Source: JAQTTT01 sp041652755 (GTDB lineage Archaea > Nanobdellota > Nanobdellia > Tiddalikarchaeales > Tiddalikarchaeaceae). Taken from it: a DNA stretch of 13,517 bases. The stretch spans positions 1 through 13,517 of the forward strand of contig JBAZGS010000019.1 of assembly GCA_041652755.1 (NCBI GenBank). The letters run 5' to 3'. The stretch's first letter is position 1. Each line of letters begins with the position of its first letter. The position numbers were made by a program, and so were the translations under genes. The notes under the pieces are model-generated. The model was not told the origin of the DNA. It saw nothing but the letters and a program-made list of their open reading frames with translations, and did not search any database. Shown here in pieces: positions 1 through 6,333 of this stretch.

Positions 1-1306
1 TGTTTTTGAATTGTGTTAAAAATTCAGGCACTATTACTGGGATTACTGCCTCTAATTCTTTGCCTGTTTGTGGCTTTGCAAGTGCTCTTTTTTTGTCAAA
101 GCATCCGAAAATGAACCTGTGAGAATAAGTTTCGCCTGACACTTCAGCGGTTAATTCGCTTCCATCATATTTTGGCAGTTCAGCTGCTACAAGGGTTATT
201 TGAAAGTTGCCTAATGAGTCAGTCACTGTGTTTTTAACATCAGCGCCTTTTGTTAGTTTTATTGCAGCTCCAGTGATTGATGCTCCGCTTTTTCCATCTG
301 CAGCGTAGTGCATTACTTTTCCTTTTATTCTTGCTTCGCCTGCTGCTAAAGGAACTGAAGGCTTGTTGATTGGGACTACAATATTATGTATTGTTTTGCC
401 TTTGGTTAAGTTGAATTCGCTTCCTCTGTTGCCTGTGTTTATATTAGGCCTTCCGTTATACATTAAATGGTTGTATTTTTCTCCGGAGTACTCTGTTTCT
501 ATTTTTTTTATTTTTATTACTGCTGGAATAGTTTCCGGAAGGCTTATTTCGAACTCTCCTTTATTGTTAGTGGTGGCTTCAAGGTTCGAGATTATGGGGT
601 CAGTTTCTGCTGTAACTTTTAAGCCTTTCAAGGGAGTTCCTTTTGACTTAGTCCTATAGTCCAATACTTTTCCTTTAATGGTTGTTTTTTTGGGGTTTTT
701 ATTGGCTGAGATTGACATTGCTGGATTGCTTCCTTTTGATGATGAGCTGCTTTGGCTTCCTTGGGATTTGCTTTTGAACATTACGAATGCTGTCACTCCA
801 ACTCCTAGAACTGCCAAGATTGTGATTATTATTGTGCCTGCATCCATAGCGCTTGCGCTTGAGCCTGATTCTCCGCTTACTCCTCCGCTTGCGTTTAAGT
901 AAATGATTCCAATTATTACTGCTATTAAGATTGCTGCTGCTACGCCTTTAATCCATGGATGGGAGCGCTTGTTTGTGAATAATACTATAATTACTAAAAA
1001 GATTACTACAAATATTATCAAAAATATTGGGGAGTATTGGATTATTGAGGTTACTATTGCTGACATGTTAGGGTTTAATAAAACTAAGACTGAGATTAAT
1101 GCGCTTATGCCTAAGGCAATTCCCACTATTTCTCCTGGCTTTTCAACCCAGATGCCTGCAGTTCCCATTGAGATTCCGAAGATTAAAATGAACACGAAAG
1201 CTGCTATTACAAAGTTAAGGTTGCTTTTTACGAAATCGCTGATTGCATCGCTAAAACCTATTGATAGAACAAATAATAACATTACTGCAAGAATTAGCTT
1301 CTTCAT
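1..1306 (-). CDS. Multi-pass membrane protein with carboxypeptidase-regulatory-like Ig repeats (C-terminus cut by window edge)
   Basis: The minus-strand frame is open from the ATG at 1304-1306 to base 2 without a stop: 435 codons are seen and the 3' end lies outside. Residues 1-20 are a signal-like hydrophobic segment after MKK. Further membrane segments lie near 30-48, 58-77, 90-110, 118-136 and 157-177. A Ser-rich linker (about 178-200) follows. Two related beta-sandwich modules then begin with IKGKV at residues 210 and 327, and each later has an 'N/D-x-x-G-x-F-x-I' strand (NNKGEFEIS, DSLGNFQIT). This is the pattern of CarboxypepD_reg / SpaA-like Ig folds. A surface or adhesion role is inference; no catalytic motif is visible. 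The gene is divergent from the DUF4430-like gene and has its own TATA box. I trust the coding frame, less so the domain family. Confidence 0.85.
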   Translation of the reverse strand, partial: MKKLILAVMLLFVLSIGFSDAISDFVKSNLNFVIAAFVFILIFGISMGTAGIWVEKPGEIVGIALGISALISVLVLLNPNMSAIVTSIIQYSPIFLIIFVVIFLVIIVLFTNKRSHPWIKGVAAAILIAVIIGIIYLNASGGVSGESGSSASAMDAGTIIITILAVLGVGVTAFVMFKSKSQGSQSSSSSKGSNPAMSISANKNPKKTTIKGKVLDYRTKSKGTPLKGLKVTAETDPIISNLEATTNNKGEFEISLPETIPAVIKIKKIETEYSGEKYNHLMYNGRPNINTGNRGSEFNLTKGKTIHNIVVPINKPSVPLAAGEARIKGKVMHYAADGKSGASITGAAIKLTKGADVKNTVTDSLGNFQITLVAAELPKYDGSELTAEVSGETYSHRFIFGCFDKKRALAKPQTGKELEAVIPVIVPEFLTQFKN

Positions 1307-1328
1307 ACAGTTATTATTTTAACTTTTG

Positions 1329-1340
1329 TTTTAATAAAAA
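1329..1340 (-). promoter_or_regulatory. TATA-like box for the left-edge membrane protein gene
   Basis: On the minus strand this reads TTTTTATTAAAA, centred about 29 bp upstream of the ATG at 1306. Archaeal TBP sites lie about 26-30 bp before the transcription start, so the mRNA would be leaderless or nearly so. Confidence 0.5.
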
Positions 1341-1355
1341 GGTTATGGTAAAAGA

Positions 1356-1365
1356 TTTTTAATAT
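1356..1365 (+). promoter_or_regulatory. TATA-like box for the DUF4430-like gene
   Basis: TTTTTAATAT is centred at about 1360. It lies 22.5 bp before the ATG at 1383 but 28.5 bp before the ATG at 1389. The other leaderless promoters in the window cluster at 26-29 bp, so this box favours the second ATG as start. Confidence 0.45.
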
Positions 1366-1388
1366 GAAGAATTATATTTTTTATGATT

Positions 1389-2012
1389 ATGAGAAAGCTT
1401 AAAACTAATGAAATAAGGTATGTTTTGTATTTCATGATTATTGTTTTTGTTGTCAGCTCTTTCAGCTTTATTAATTTATCAAGCAACAAGGATGAAAACA
1501 CTGTTAAGGCTTATTTGTCAATTATTGGTTTAGGCCAGGATTATTATCAGGAAGTTAGTGTTCCTGTTGGCGCTAACCTGTATTATTTATTGTATAGTAC
1601 TGGTTTTGTTTCGTTTCAGTCTGATTATTCTGTCAAGTGCGTTGGCCAAACATGCAATGATTACTTGACTGCAAAATATTGGCAAGTGTTTTTGAACAAT
1701 TATGATGTTGATATGGATTATTTGGTTAATGGAAGCGAAGAATTCGTGCTTTATTACGGCAAGAGAATAAATTTAGTTAATGTTTCTTTAAACCTGATTA
1801 TTAATGGGTTTGCTGAGAATACCACTCTTAGGGTTCCTGATACTATGACTCTTTTGGGCTTGCTTAACACTTATAATGCCACTTTTGTTAATGGTTCATT
1901 GGATTGCTTATTTGGCAGCTGCGGCAATTGGACTGCTTTGGTGAACAATGAAACTAAAGGCTTTGATTACGTTTTTATGGTTGATGATTCTGTTTTTTTT
2001 GAATTAGAATAG
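1389..2012 (+). CDS. Secreted protein with two DUF4430-like (transcobalamin-C-type) modules
   Basis: Residue numbers count from the ATG at 1389, chosen because the upstream TATA box fits it; the in-frame ATG at 1383 would add two residues. A hydrophobic segment at about 9-28 after basic residues is a signal peptide or anchor. Two related modules follow, about 39-125 and 127-207. Each has a 'VP-x-x-x-T/N-L' strand, a CxxxxC pair (C84/C89 and C173/C178), then a Trp, an N-N/N-G turn and a closing FxLYYG or VFFELE strand. This resembles the DUF4430/transcobalamin C-terminal beta-grasp fold. Seven N-x-S/T sequons, six of them in or near module 2, suggest an N-glycosylated extracellular protein. 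In other proteins the fold binds cobalamin or acts as a surface module; the ligand here is unknown. The family call rests on pattern only. Confidence 0.7.
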   Translation: MRKLKTNEIRYVLYFMIIVFVVSSFSFINLSSNKDENTVKAYLSIIGLGQDYYQEVSVPVGANLYYLLYSTGFVSFQSDYSVKCVGQTCNDYLTAKYWQVFLNNYDVDMDYLVNGSEEFVLYYGKRINLVNVSLNLIINGFAENTTLRVPDTMTLLGLLNTYNATFVNGSLDCLFGSCGNWTALVNNETKGFDYVFMVDDSVFFELE

Positions 2013-2013
2013 G

Positions 2014-2021
2014 TATTTAAA
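2014..2021 (+). promoter_or_regulatory. TATA box of the non-coding RNA gene
   Basis: TATTTAAA starts one base after the stop codon of the preceding gene. Its centre is about 27 bp before 2044, which coincides with the first bases of the RNA's closing stem. Confidence 0.55.
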
Positions 2022-2041
2022 GACTTCTTTTCCTTATTATT

Positions 2042-2132
2042 ATTAGTCGCAAGTGAAGAAGATAGCACCCTAGCTTATCGGGCTTCGAAACCCGGAGATG
2101 GCTTGTAGGGTAGCTGCAGATGCGGCTAATAC
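2042..2132 (+). ncRNA. Structured non-coding RNA, class unassigned
   Basis: This stretch is markedly more GC-rich than its surroundings. Its ends pair in a 9-bp stem (2042-2050 with 2122-2130, one G-U). Inside are a 10-bp stem with one bulged A (2063-2072 with 2106-2116, bulge 2112) and a 4-bp hairpin (2079-2082 with 2091-2094) with loop CTTCGAAA, which resembles a tRNA T-loop sequence. Between the two outer stems is an asymmetric internal loop (12 nt 2051-2062; 5 nt 2117-2121). A TATA box lies 27 bp upstream and a T6 run follows directly. No good C/D boxes, no canonical kink-turn and no foldable tRNA were found. An H/ACA-type guide is possible because of the one-hairpin, pocket-like layout, but the pocket is lopsided and the 3' box is only ATA-like. 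The strand is set by promoter and terminator. Confidence 0.6.
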
Positions 2133-2138
2133 TTTTTT
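2133..2138 (+). terminator. T6 terminator of the ncRNA
   Basis: Six Ts follow three bases after the closing stem of the RNA, as expected for archaeal U-tract termination. The convergent ATPase gene ends at 2148. Confidence 0.5.
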
Positions 2139-2147
2139 CTTGATTGA

Positions 2148-2840
2148 TTAGTTATTCTTTGTGTCCTCTATTATTTTTCCGTCTTTTAATCTTATTATTC
2201 TTTTTACATAGGGAAGCAATAGTTCATCATGTGTTACTAAAATGATTGTTATTTTTTTTTCCTTGTTTAATGTTTTAAGCAAGTTTATTATCTCCTTTCC
2301 GGTTTTGCTGTCAAGCTGCCCTGTGGGCTCATCTGCAAGTATAATTTTAGGGTTGTTGATAAGAGCCCTTGCTATTGCAACTCTTTGCTTTTCTCCTCCG
2401 CTTAATTTGCTAGGGTAATGGTTTATTCTTTTTCCTAATCCTAATTCTTTTAGCAACTTTATGGCATCTTCCTCTTTGCTTTTGCTTAAACCATAAGGCA
2501 TTAATGCTAATGTTACATTTTCTAATGCGCTGATTCCTGGAATTAAATTAAAGGTTTGGAAGACGAATCCTATTTTTTTTAGTCTCACTTTTGCCAATTC
2601 ATTGTTGTCCATTTTTGACACATCTTCATCTGCTAAAATCACTTGCCCGCTTGTTGGAGTGTCTAGGCATCCTAGCATGTGAAGAAGGGTTGATTTTCCG
2701 CTTCCGCTTGAGCCTATTATTGCTGCAAATTCTCCTTCTTTTATTTTCAGGTTAATGTTATCATTTGCTCTTACTTCGTTGATTTGCCCAACATTATAGT
2801 ATTTGCTTAAATTTTTTGTGACAATTATTTCGTTTTTCAT
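2148..2840 (-). CDS. ABC transporter ATPase, MacB/LolD type
   Basis: A 230-aa nucleotide-binding subunit that would power the two permeases encoded just upstream. Motifs in order are Walker A GSSGSGKST (43-51), Q-loop Gln95, signature LSGGE (146-150), Walker B IILADE (166-171) and H-loop His204. The signature is followed by KQRVAIARAL and Walker B by EPTGQLDS, typical of the MacB/LolD/FtsE branch, which drives mechanotransmission rather than classical uptake. The start is the ATG at 2838-2840, whose ATGA overlaps the stop of the preceding permease, indicating translational coupling. The frame stays open 363 bp further upstream, but that stretch is Asn/His/Arg-rich shadow sequence inside the permease gene. 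It is the last gene of the four-gene unit and converges on the ncRNA. Confidence 0.95.
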   Translation of the reverse strand: MKNEIIVTKNLSKYYNVGQINEVRANDNINLKIKEGEFAAIIGSSGSGKSTLLHMLGCLDTPTSGQVILADEDVSKMDNNELAKVRLKKIGFVFQTFNLIPGISALENVTLALMPYGLSKSKEEDAIKLLKELGLGKRINHYPSKLSGGEKQRVAIARALINNPKIILADEPTGQLDSKTGKEIINLLKTLNKEKKITIILVTHDELLLPYVKRIIRLKDGKIIEDTKNN

Positions 2841-3958
2841 CCTATTGTTGCCTCCACTGGGCTCATTTTTGCAGATTTCATTGCAGGATATATTCCTCCA
2901 ACTATTCCCATCACTAATGCAAATAACATTGCTTGAATTATTAAATCTATTGTGACTACTGTAGGAACATTTGAATAATATGATGCAAAAGCTGAAATGC
3001 CCATGCCCAATCCCACTCCTATTATTCCCCCTATTATGCTTAATGCTATGCTTTCCATTATTATCATTTGAATTATGTGAGAATTTTGCCAGCCTATTGC
3101 TTTTAATATTCCGAATTCTTTCATTCTTTCCATTACGCTCATGAGCATTGTATTGGTTACAACTATGCCTCCCACAATTCCTGCTATTCCGCTTATTGCC
3201 CATAAAGCTATTTTTAAATTTCCAATAAATGAGGTTATTATGCCTGAGCTTTCCTGCATGTCCATTGCCTGCAATTCCCCTTTATACCTAATGCTAACTA
3301 TTTCTTTTAGTCTATCCTGATTATCCGGGTTTTCTGGTACTAAATTAATCATTGTTACTTGGTCTTCATCAATGCTGGCTGCTTTTCTCGCAACATCTAA
3401 TGTTGTTGCAACCATCATGTCAAATAGAGGCAGGTCTGATTCAAATGTTCCGACAATCCTGTAATTCTCATTTTTTAACACTATTTGCCCGCCTATTTGC
3501 TGGCCTATTTGCTTTCTTAAAGTTTCGCTAATCACTACTGAATTTTTGTCAGTGCTTTTTAATTTTCTTCCATTGCTGATTTGATAATAAACTGCTCCTT
3601 CATAATCTTTGGATAATTCTGGATCAATTCCTATAAGCACAACTACAGGTATTCTTACTTTGCTGGATTTAATTGGGATGGTGGTAAAAATTTGGGGCAA
3701 TGCATATTTTACTCCCTGTAATTTTTGCAGTTCATTAACATAGTCCACATCCACTCTGCTGTATTGGTCATCAACTGCTCCTGCTTCCATTAGATAAATT
3801 CCCTGGAATGAATCAAGTATTTCTGAAACATTGGCTGCCACTCCAAAGCTAATGCTCACTAAGCTTACTATTCCTGCAACTCCAACTATCACTCCAATTA
3901 ATGTTAAAAAGCTTCTTCGTTTATTTCTTAGCAAATTTTTTAGTATTATTTTTATCAT
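2837..3958 (-). CDS. MacB/FtsX-type ABC permease (second permease of the operon)
   Basis: This 373-aa protein has the standard MacB-like layout: an N-terminal membrane segment (about 17-38), an extracytoplasmic periplasmic-core-like domain (about 40-240), then three segments (about 246-270, 297-325, 338-360) forming the FtsX domain. The coupling-helix motif ERMKEFGILKAIGW is at 277-290 and the C-terminal motif SAKMSPVEA at 362-370. It is a diverged paralogue of the neighbouring permease, sharing the LKNLLRNK start and FtsX core but with a quite different extracytoplasmic domain, so the two probably form a heterodimer. ATGA overlaps join it to the genes on both sides. The substrate is unknown. 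Relatives export lipoproteins, peptides or drugs, or transmit conformational signals. Confidence 0.92.
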   Translation of the reverse strand: MIKIILKNLLRNKRRSFLTLIGVIVGVAGIVSLVSISFGVAANVSEILDSFQGIYLMEAGAVDDQYSRVDVDYVNELQKLQGVKYALPQIFTTIPIKSSKVRIPVVVLIGIDPELSKDYEGAVYYQISNGRKLKSTDKNSVVISETLRKQIGQQIGGQIVLKNENYRIVGTFESDLPLFDMMVATTLDVARKAASIDEDQVTMINLVPENPDNQDRLKEIVSIRYKGELQAMDMQESSGIITSFIGNLKIALWAISGIAGIVGGIVVTNTMLMSVMERMKEFGILKAIGWQNSHIIQMIIMESIALSIIGGIIGVGLGMGISAFASYYSNVPTVVTIDLIIQAMLFALVMGIVGGIYPAMKSAKMSPVEATIG

Positions 3959-5100
3959 TCGTATCTCACCGCTTCTACTGGGCTCATCTTGCTAGCCACG
4001 CTTGCTGGATATAATGAGCTTATTACACCTACAAATACTGCAAATATCATTGCCTGAATGATTAATCCGAAAGAAACAATTGTTGGAATTGAGGTTAGTT
4101 TTTCAACTAAATAACTGCCAATTAAACCTAATAATGTTCCGATTACTCCTCCTGTTAACCCTAATAATACTGCTTCCAGCAATATCATGTAAGTGATGTG
4201 AATATCTTTCCATCCTATTGCTTTTAGCACTCCGAATTCGTTGATTCTTTCCATAACGCTCATCAGCATTGTGTTCATTATTCCTATTCCTCCAACAAAT
4301 GCTGAAATGCTGCTTACAAACCATAAAGCTACTGTTAATGTGCCTAAAAAATTATTCAATGACTGCCCTGATTGCTGGGAGGAGCTAACCCTGTATTCTG
4401 AAAATATTTCTTTTAATCTTAAAAACAGTGTTTTAGTCTCGATTTTGGGCAATAAATAAACTGAGCTGAATTCATCTTCTTTATAATTAGATAGTTCTCT
4501 TGCAGTATCTATGTTCATCACTATTGTTCCTGATGCGCCTATGCTGGTTTCTAATGTGAATATTCCAACTATTCTGAAAGTTCTGCCGTTTATTTCTACT
4601 GAATTTCCAACAAATAAGTTTTCATCCTTTGCAAATTTATCATTTATCATTACTCCGTTTTTTTCATTTTTAAACAATAATCTTCCTTGCAATTTATTGT
4701 CATATGGCAAGGCGTTTTTAAAATATGGTATTTTTTCAGGCTCTAAACCTATTCCTTGGATTAGTTGAATGGTTCCTGCAGCAGCTGATGAAGAAGCACT
4801 TAAATCTTTTCCATTGAAAGATTTTATATAAAAACTTATTTCACTGGCATAAATTTCTACATCATTTATTTTATCTAATCTTTTTAGCAAATCAGTATTA
4901 AGAGTGCTTGTAGCTCCAGTTATTGAATTTGAAATTTGAATATATTCAGCACCGCCTAATTGCGAATTTGCTTCCTGCTTTAATCCTTCACTAATGCTCA
5001 CTAGGCTAATTATTACTGCTACACCTATTATTATTCCTAAGCTTGTTAATAAGCTTCTAACTTTGTTTCTAAGCAAGTTTTTTAATGAAGTTTGTATCAT
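3955..5100 (-). CDS. MacB/FtsX-type ABC permease (first permease of the operon)
   Basis: This 381-aa protein has the same architecture as its downstream paralogue: a membrane segment at about 17-38, an extracytoplasmic domain at about 40-250, and FtsX-domain segments at about 252-276, 304-330 and 344-364. The motif ERINEFGVLKAIGW lies at 284-297 and SKMSPVEA at 370-377. The extracytoplasmic domain is rich in Ser/Gly/Ala stretches (around 100-110) absent from the partner. Its ATG overlaps the stop of the Ig-domain protein gene by 4 bp, and its own TGA overlaps the next ATG in the same way. The likely role is one half of the membrane core of an ABC machine whose external partner is the upstream gene product. 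Confidence 0.92.
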   Translation of the reverse strand: MIQTSLKNLLRNKVRSLLTSLGIIIGVAVIISLVSISEGLKQEANSQLGGAEYIQISNSITGATSTLNTDLLKRLDKINDVEIYASEISFYIKSFNGKDLSASSSAAAGTIQLIQGIGLEPEKIPYFKNALPYDNKLQGRLLFKNEKNGVMINDKFAKDENLFVGNSVEINGRTFRIVGIFTLETSIGASGTIVMNIDTARELSNYKEDEFSSVYLLPKIETKTLFLRLKEIFSEYRVSSSQQSGQSLNNFLGTLTVALWFVSSISAFVGGIGIMNTMLMSVMERINEFGVLKAIGWKDIHITYMILLEAVLLGLTGGVIGTLLGLIGSYLVEKLTSIPTIVSFGLIIQAMIFAVFVGVISSLYPASVASKMSPVEAVRYE

Positions 5101-6221
5101 TTTTTCTTCTTCATTCTTTTATAAACAAAGAAAGCAATTACTGCTGCCAGTGCTATTCCAATTAGTAAGTAAGTGGTTGAGCCATCAACGCTTAATATGT
5201 CATAATTTATTGATTGCGTTATTGTTGATTCTGTTCCTTTATCATCATAGTAAGTTATTTTTATCTCTCCGGTTATTTTATTTTGGCTTTCTGGAATTAT
5301 TATTTCAAAGATTGCGCTCGTTATGTCTTCCCTGTCCAGTGTCCCTAAATTCTCTGAGGTTATTCCTTTGAATTCATCATTGACTAATAATTCAGCTTTC
5401 ACTCCATAAGCTTTTGAGCTTCCTAAATTCTCTATTTGGCAGCTTATTGTTTCTTGAGCGCCTTTTATTATTAGCTTAGGGTCAAGGTTTATTGAATTGA
5501 TTGCTATTTTTGGCTCTCCTACTGTTAATAAATTAAGTGTTGAATTAAGAGTGTAATCGTTTGATTTGGCCCTTAGCAATAATTGGTAAGCTTCTGGCTC
5601 TATTTCTTTTTGGACAAAAATCATTGAGTAAAAAGTCTTTGATTCGCCTGGGCTTAATGAGCTAATATAAAATTCTGAGCCTGATTCTGGAATGAATCCA
5701 TTAGGCATTAAAATATTTAAGAATACGTTCTTGAAGATGTCATTTCCTTGGTTGCTTACTGTTAGGCTGAAATTCGTTGATGAATCAATGAGTAATGATG
5801 TTGTGTAGTTGTCTATGATTAAATTGTTGCTGCTGAGCACTGTTACAGTGTCTCCTGATTGGCTGGTTAATTGCTGGCCTCCGTTGTCATATTTTGCCTC
5901 AATGCTTATTGAGTAGCTTCCGCTTGCAAGAGCCATTGGAACTGAATAGGTTAAGATTATGAATTTTGATTCGCTTGGCTTGATTGTGCCTATGTTTATT
6001 AATGGAGTGTTCAAAATTAGCTGGGATGAAGGAATTATTCTTAAATTTGTCAAATCCGTTGATTCCAAGTTTTGGATGTTAAAGCTTATTGTTCCTGACT
6101 GCCCTGGATAGAGTTCAGAGTCGGATAATGCAATATTGGTTATTGAAAGCTTGGTTGCGGATACGCTGAAGCTTATGTTTAAAATAAGTAATAGTGTTAA
6201 TAGTGAGATTAATTTTTTCAT
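5097..6221 (-). CDS. Secreted Ig/CARDB-type protein with C-terminal membrane anchor, ABC-operon partner
   Basis: This 374-aa protein begins with a signal peptide (MKKL then a Leu/Ile run, likely cut after about residue 22). Roughly three beta-rich modules follow (about 24-130, 132-235, 236-345) with 'NxGxxxxxNV' and 'xLxPGExK' strands typical of CARDB/NEW3/COG1361 S-layer-like Ig folds. It ends with a single membrane helix (about 351-368) and a basic KRMKKKK tail, so the modules face outside and the tail faces the cytoplasm. It is the first gene of the four-gene unit and is coupled by ATGA overlap to the first permease. I infer that it is the extracellular partner or substrate-docking subunit of the ABC machine. 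The exact Ig family is uncertain. A TATA box 25-27 bp upstream suggests a leaderless operon mRNA. Confidence 0.88.
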   Translation of the reverse strand: MKKLISLLTLLLILNISFSVSATKLSITNIALSDSELYPGQSGTISFNIQNLESTDLTNLRIIPSSQLILNTPLINIGTIKPSESKFIILTYSVPMALASGSYSISIEAKYDNGGQQLTSQSGDTVTVLSSNNLIIDNYTTSLLIDSSTNFSLTVSNQGNDIFKNVFLNILMPNGFIPESGSEFYISSLSPGESKTFYSMIFVQKEIEPEAYQLLLRAKSNDYTLNSTLNLLTVGEPKIAINSINLDPKLIIKGAQETISCQIENLGSSKAYGVKAELLVNDEFKGITSENLGTLDREDITSAIFEIIIPESQNKITGEIKITYYDDKGTESTITQSINYDILSVDGSTTYLLIGIALAAVIAFFVYKRMKKKK

Positions 6222-6240
6222 ATATATTTTGTGTTTTTGA

Positions 6241-6252
6241 TTATTTAAAAAG
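6241..6252 (-). promoter_or_regulatory. TATA box of the surface ABC operon
   Basis: On the minus strand this reads CTTTTTAAATAA, centred 25-27 bp before the ATG at 6221. It is immediately flanked upstream by the palindrome at 6258-6279. Confidence 0.55.
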
Positions 6253-6257
6253 AGTTA

Positions 6258-6279
6258 TTATTTACCATATAGTAAATAA
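6258..6279. repeat. Inverted repeat between divergent promoters (candidate operator)
   Basis: TTATTTAC (6258-6265) and GTAAATAA (6272-6279) are perfect inverted arms around a 6-bp centre (CATATA), itself palindromic except for its outer pair. The site lies just upstream of the ABC operon TATA box and about 24 bp upstream of the TATA box of the gene at 6334. That is a suitable place for a dimeric regulator serving one or both promoters. No regulator is encoded nearby. Confidence 0.45.
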
Positions 6280-6302
6280 GTGTTAATTTATGATTGGCAA
6301 TC

Positions 6303-6310
6303 TTTAAAAA
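6303..6310 (+). promoter_or_regulatory. TATA box of the gene at 6334
   Basis: TTTAAAAA is centred 27.5 bp before the ATG at 6334, giving a predicted leaderless transcript. Confidence 0.5.
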
Positions 6311-6333
6311 TAGAAATATTGCTATAGCTTAAT

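Noticed and set aside
363..1322. Three plus-strand open frames (363-659, 678-902, 903-1322)
   Set aside because: They are shadows of the minus-strand membrane protein that is open across the whole of 2-1306 with coherent membrane and Ig-module sequence.
2042..2132. tRNA (including split or intron-containing) because of the TTCGAAA loop
   Set aside because: The stem around TTCGAAA has four Watson-Crick pairs with an 8-nt loop, and no acceptor, D-arm or anticodon arm can be placed on either strand.
2042..2132. Box C/D guide RNA
   Set aside because: GTGAAGA at 2053-2059 is only an imperfect C box and no CTGA D box lies at the right place. The long closing stem is also not typical.
2841..3203. 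Open upstream extension of the ABC ATPase frame, giving a 351-aa version
   Set aside because: The extension lies wholly inside the permease gene, is Asn/His/Arg-rich with no domain, and the ATPase family starts at the ATG at 2840, which forms an ATGA overlap like the other junctions.
4103..5371. Additional open frames on both strands within the permease and Ig-domain genes
   Set aside because: They have no domain signal and lie inside well-supported genes with clear FtsX and Ig motifs.
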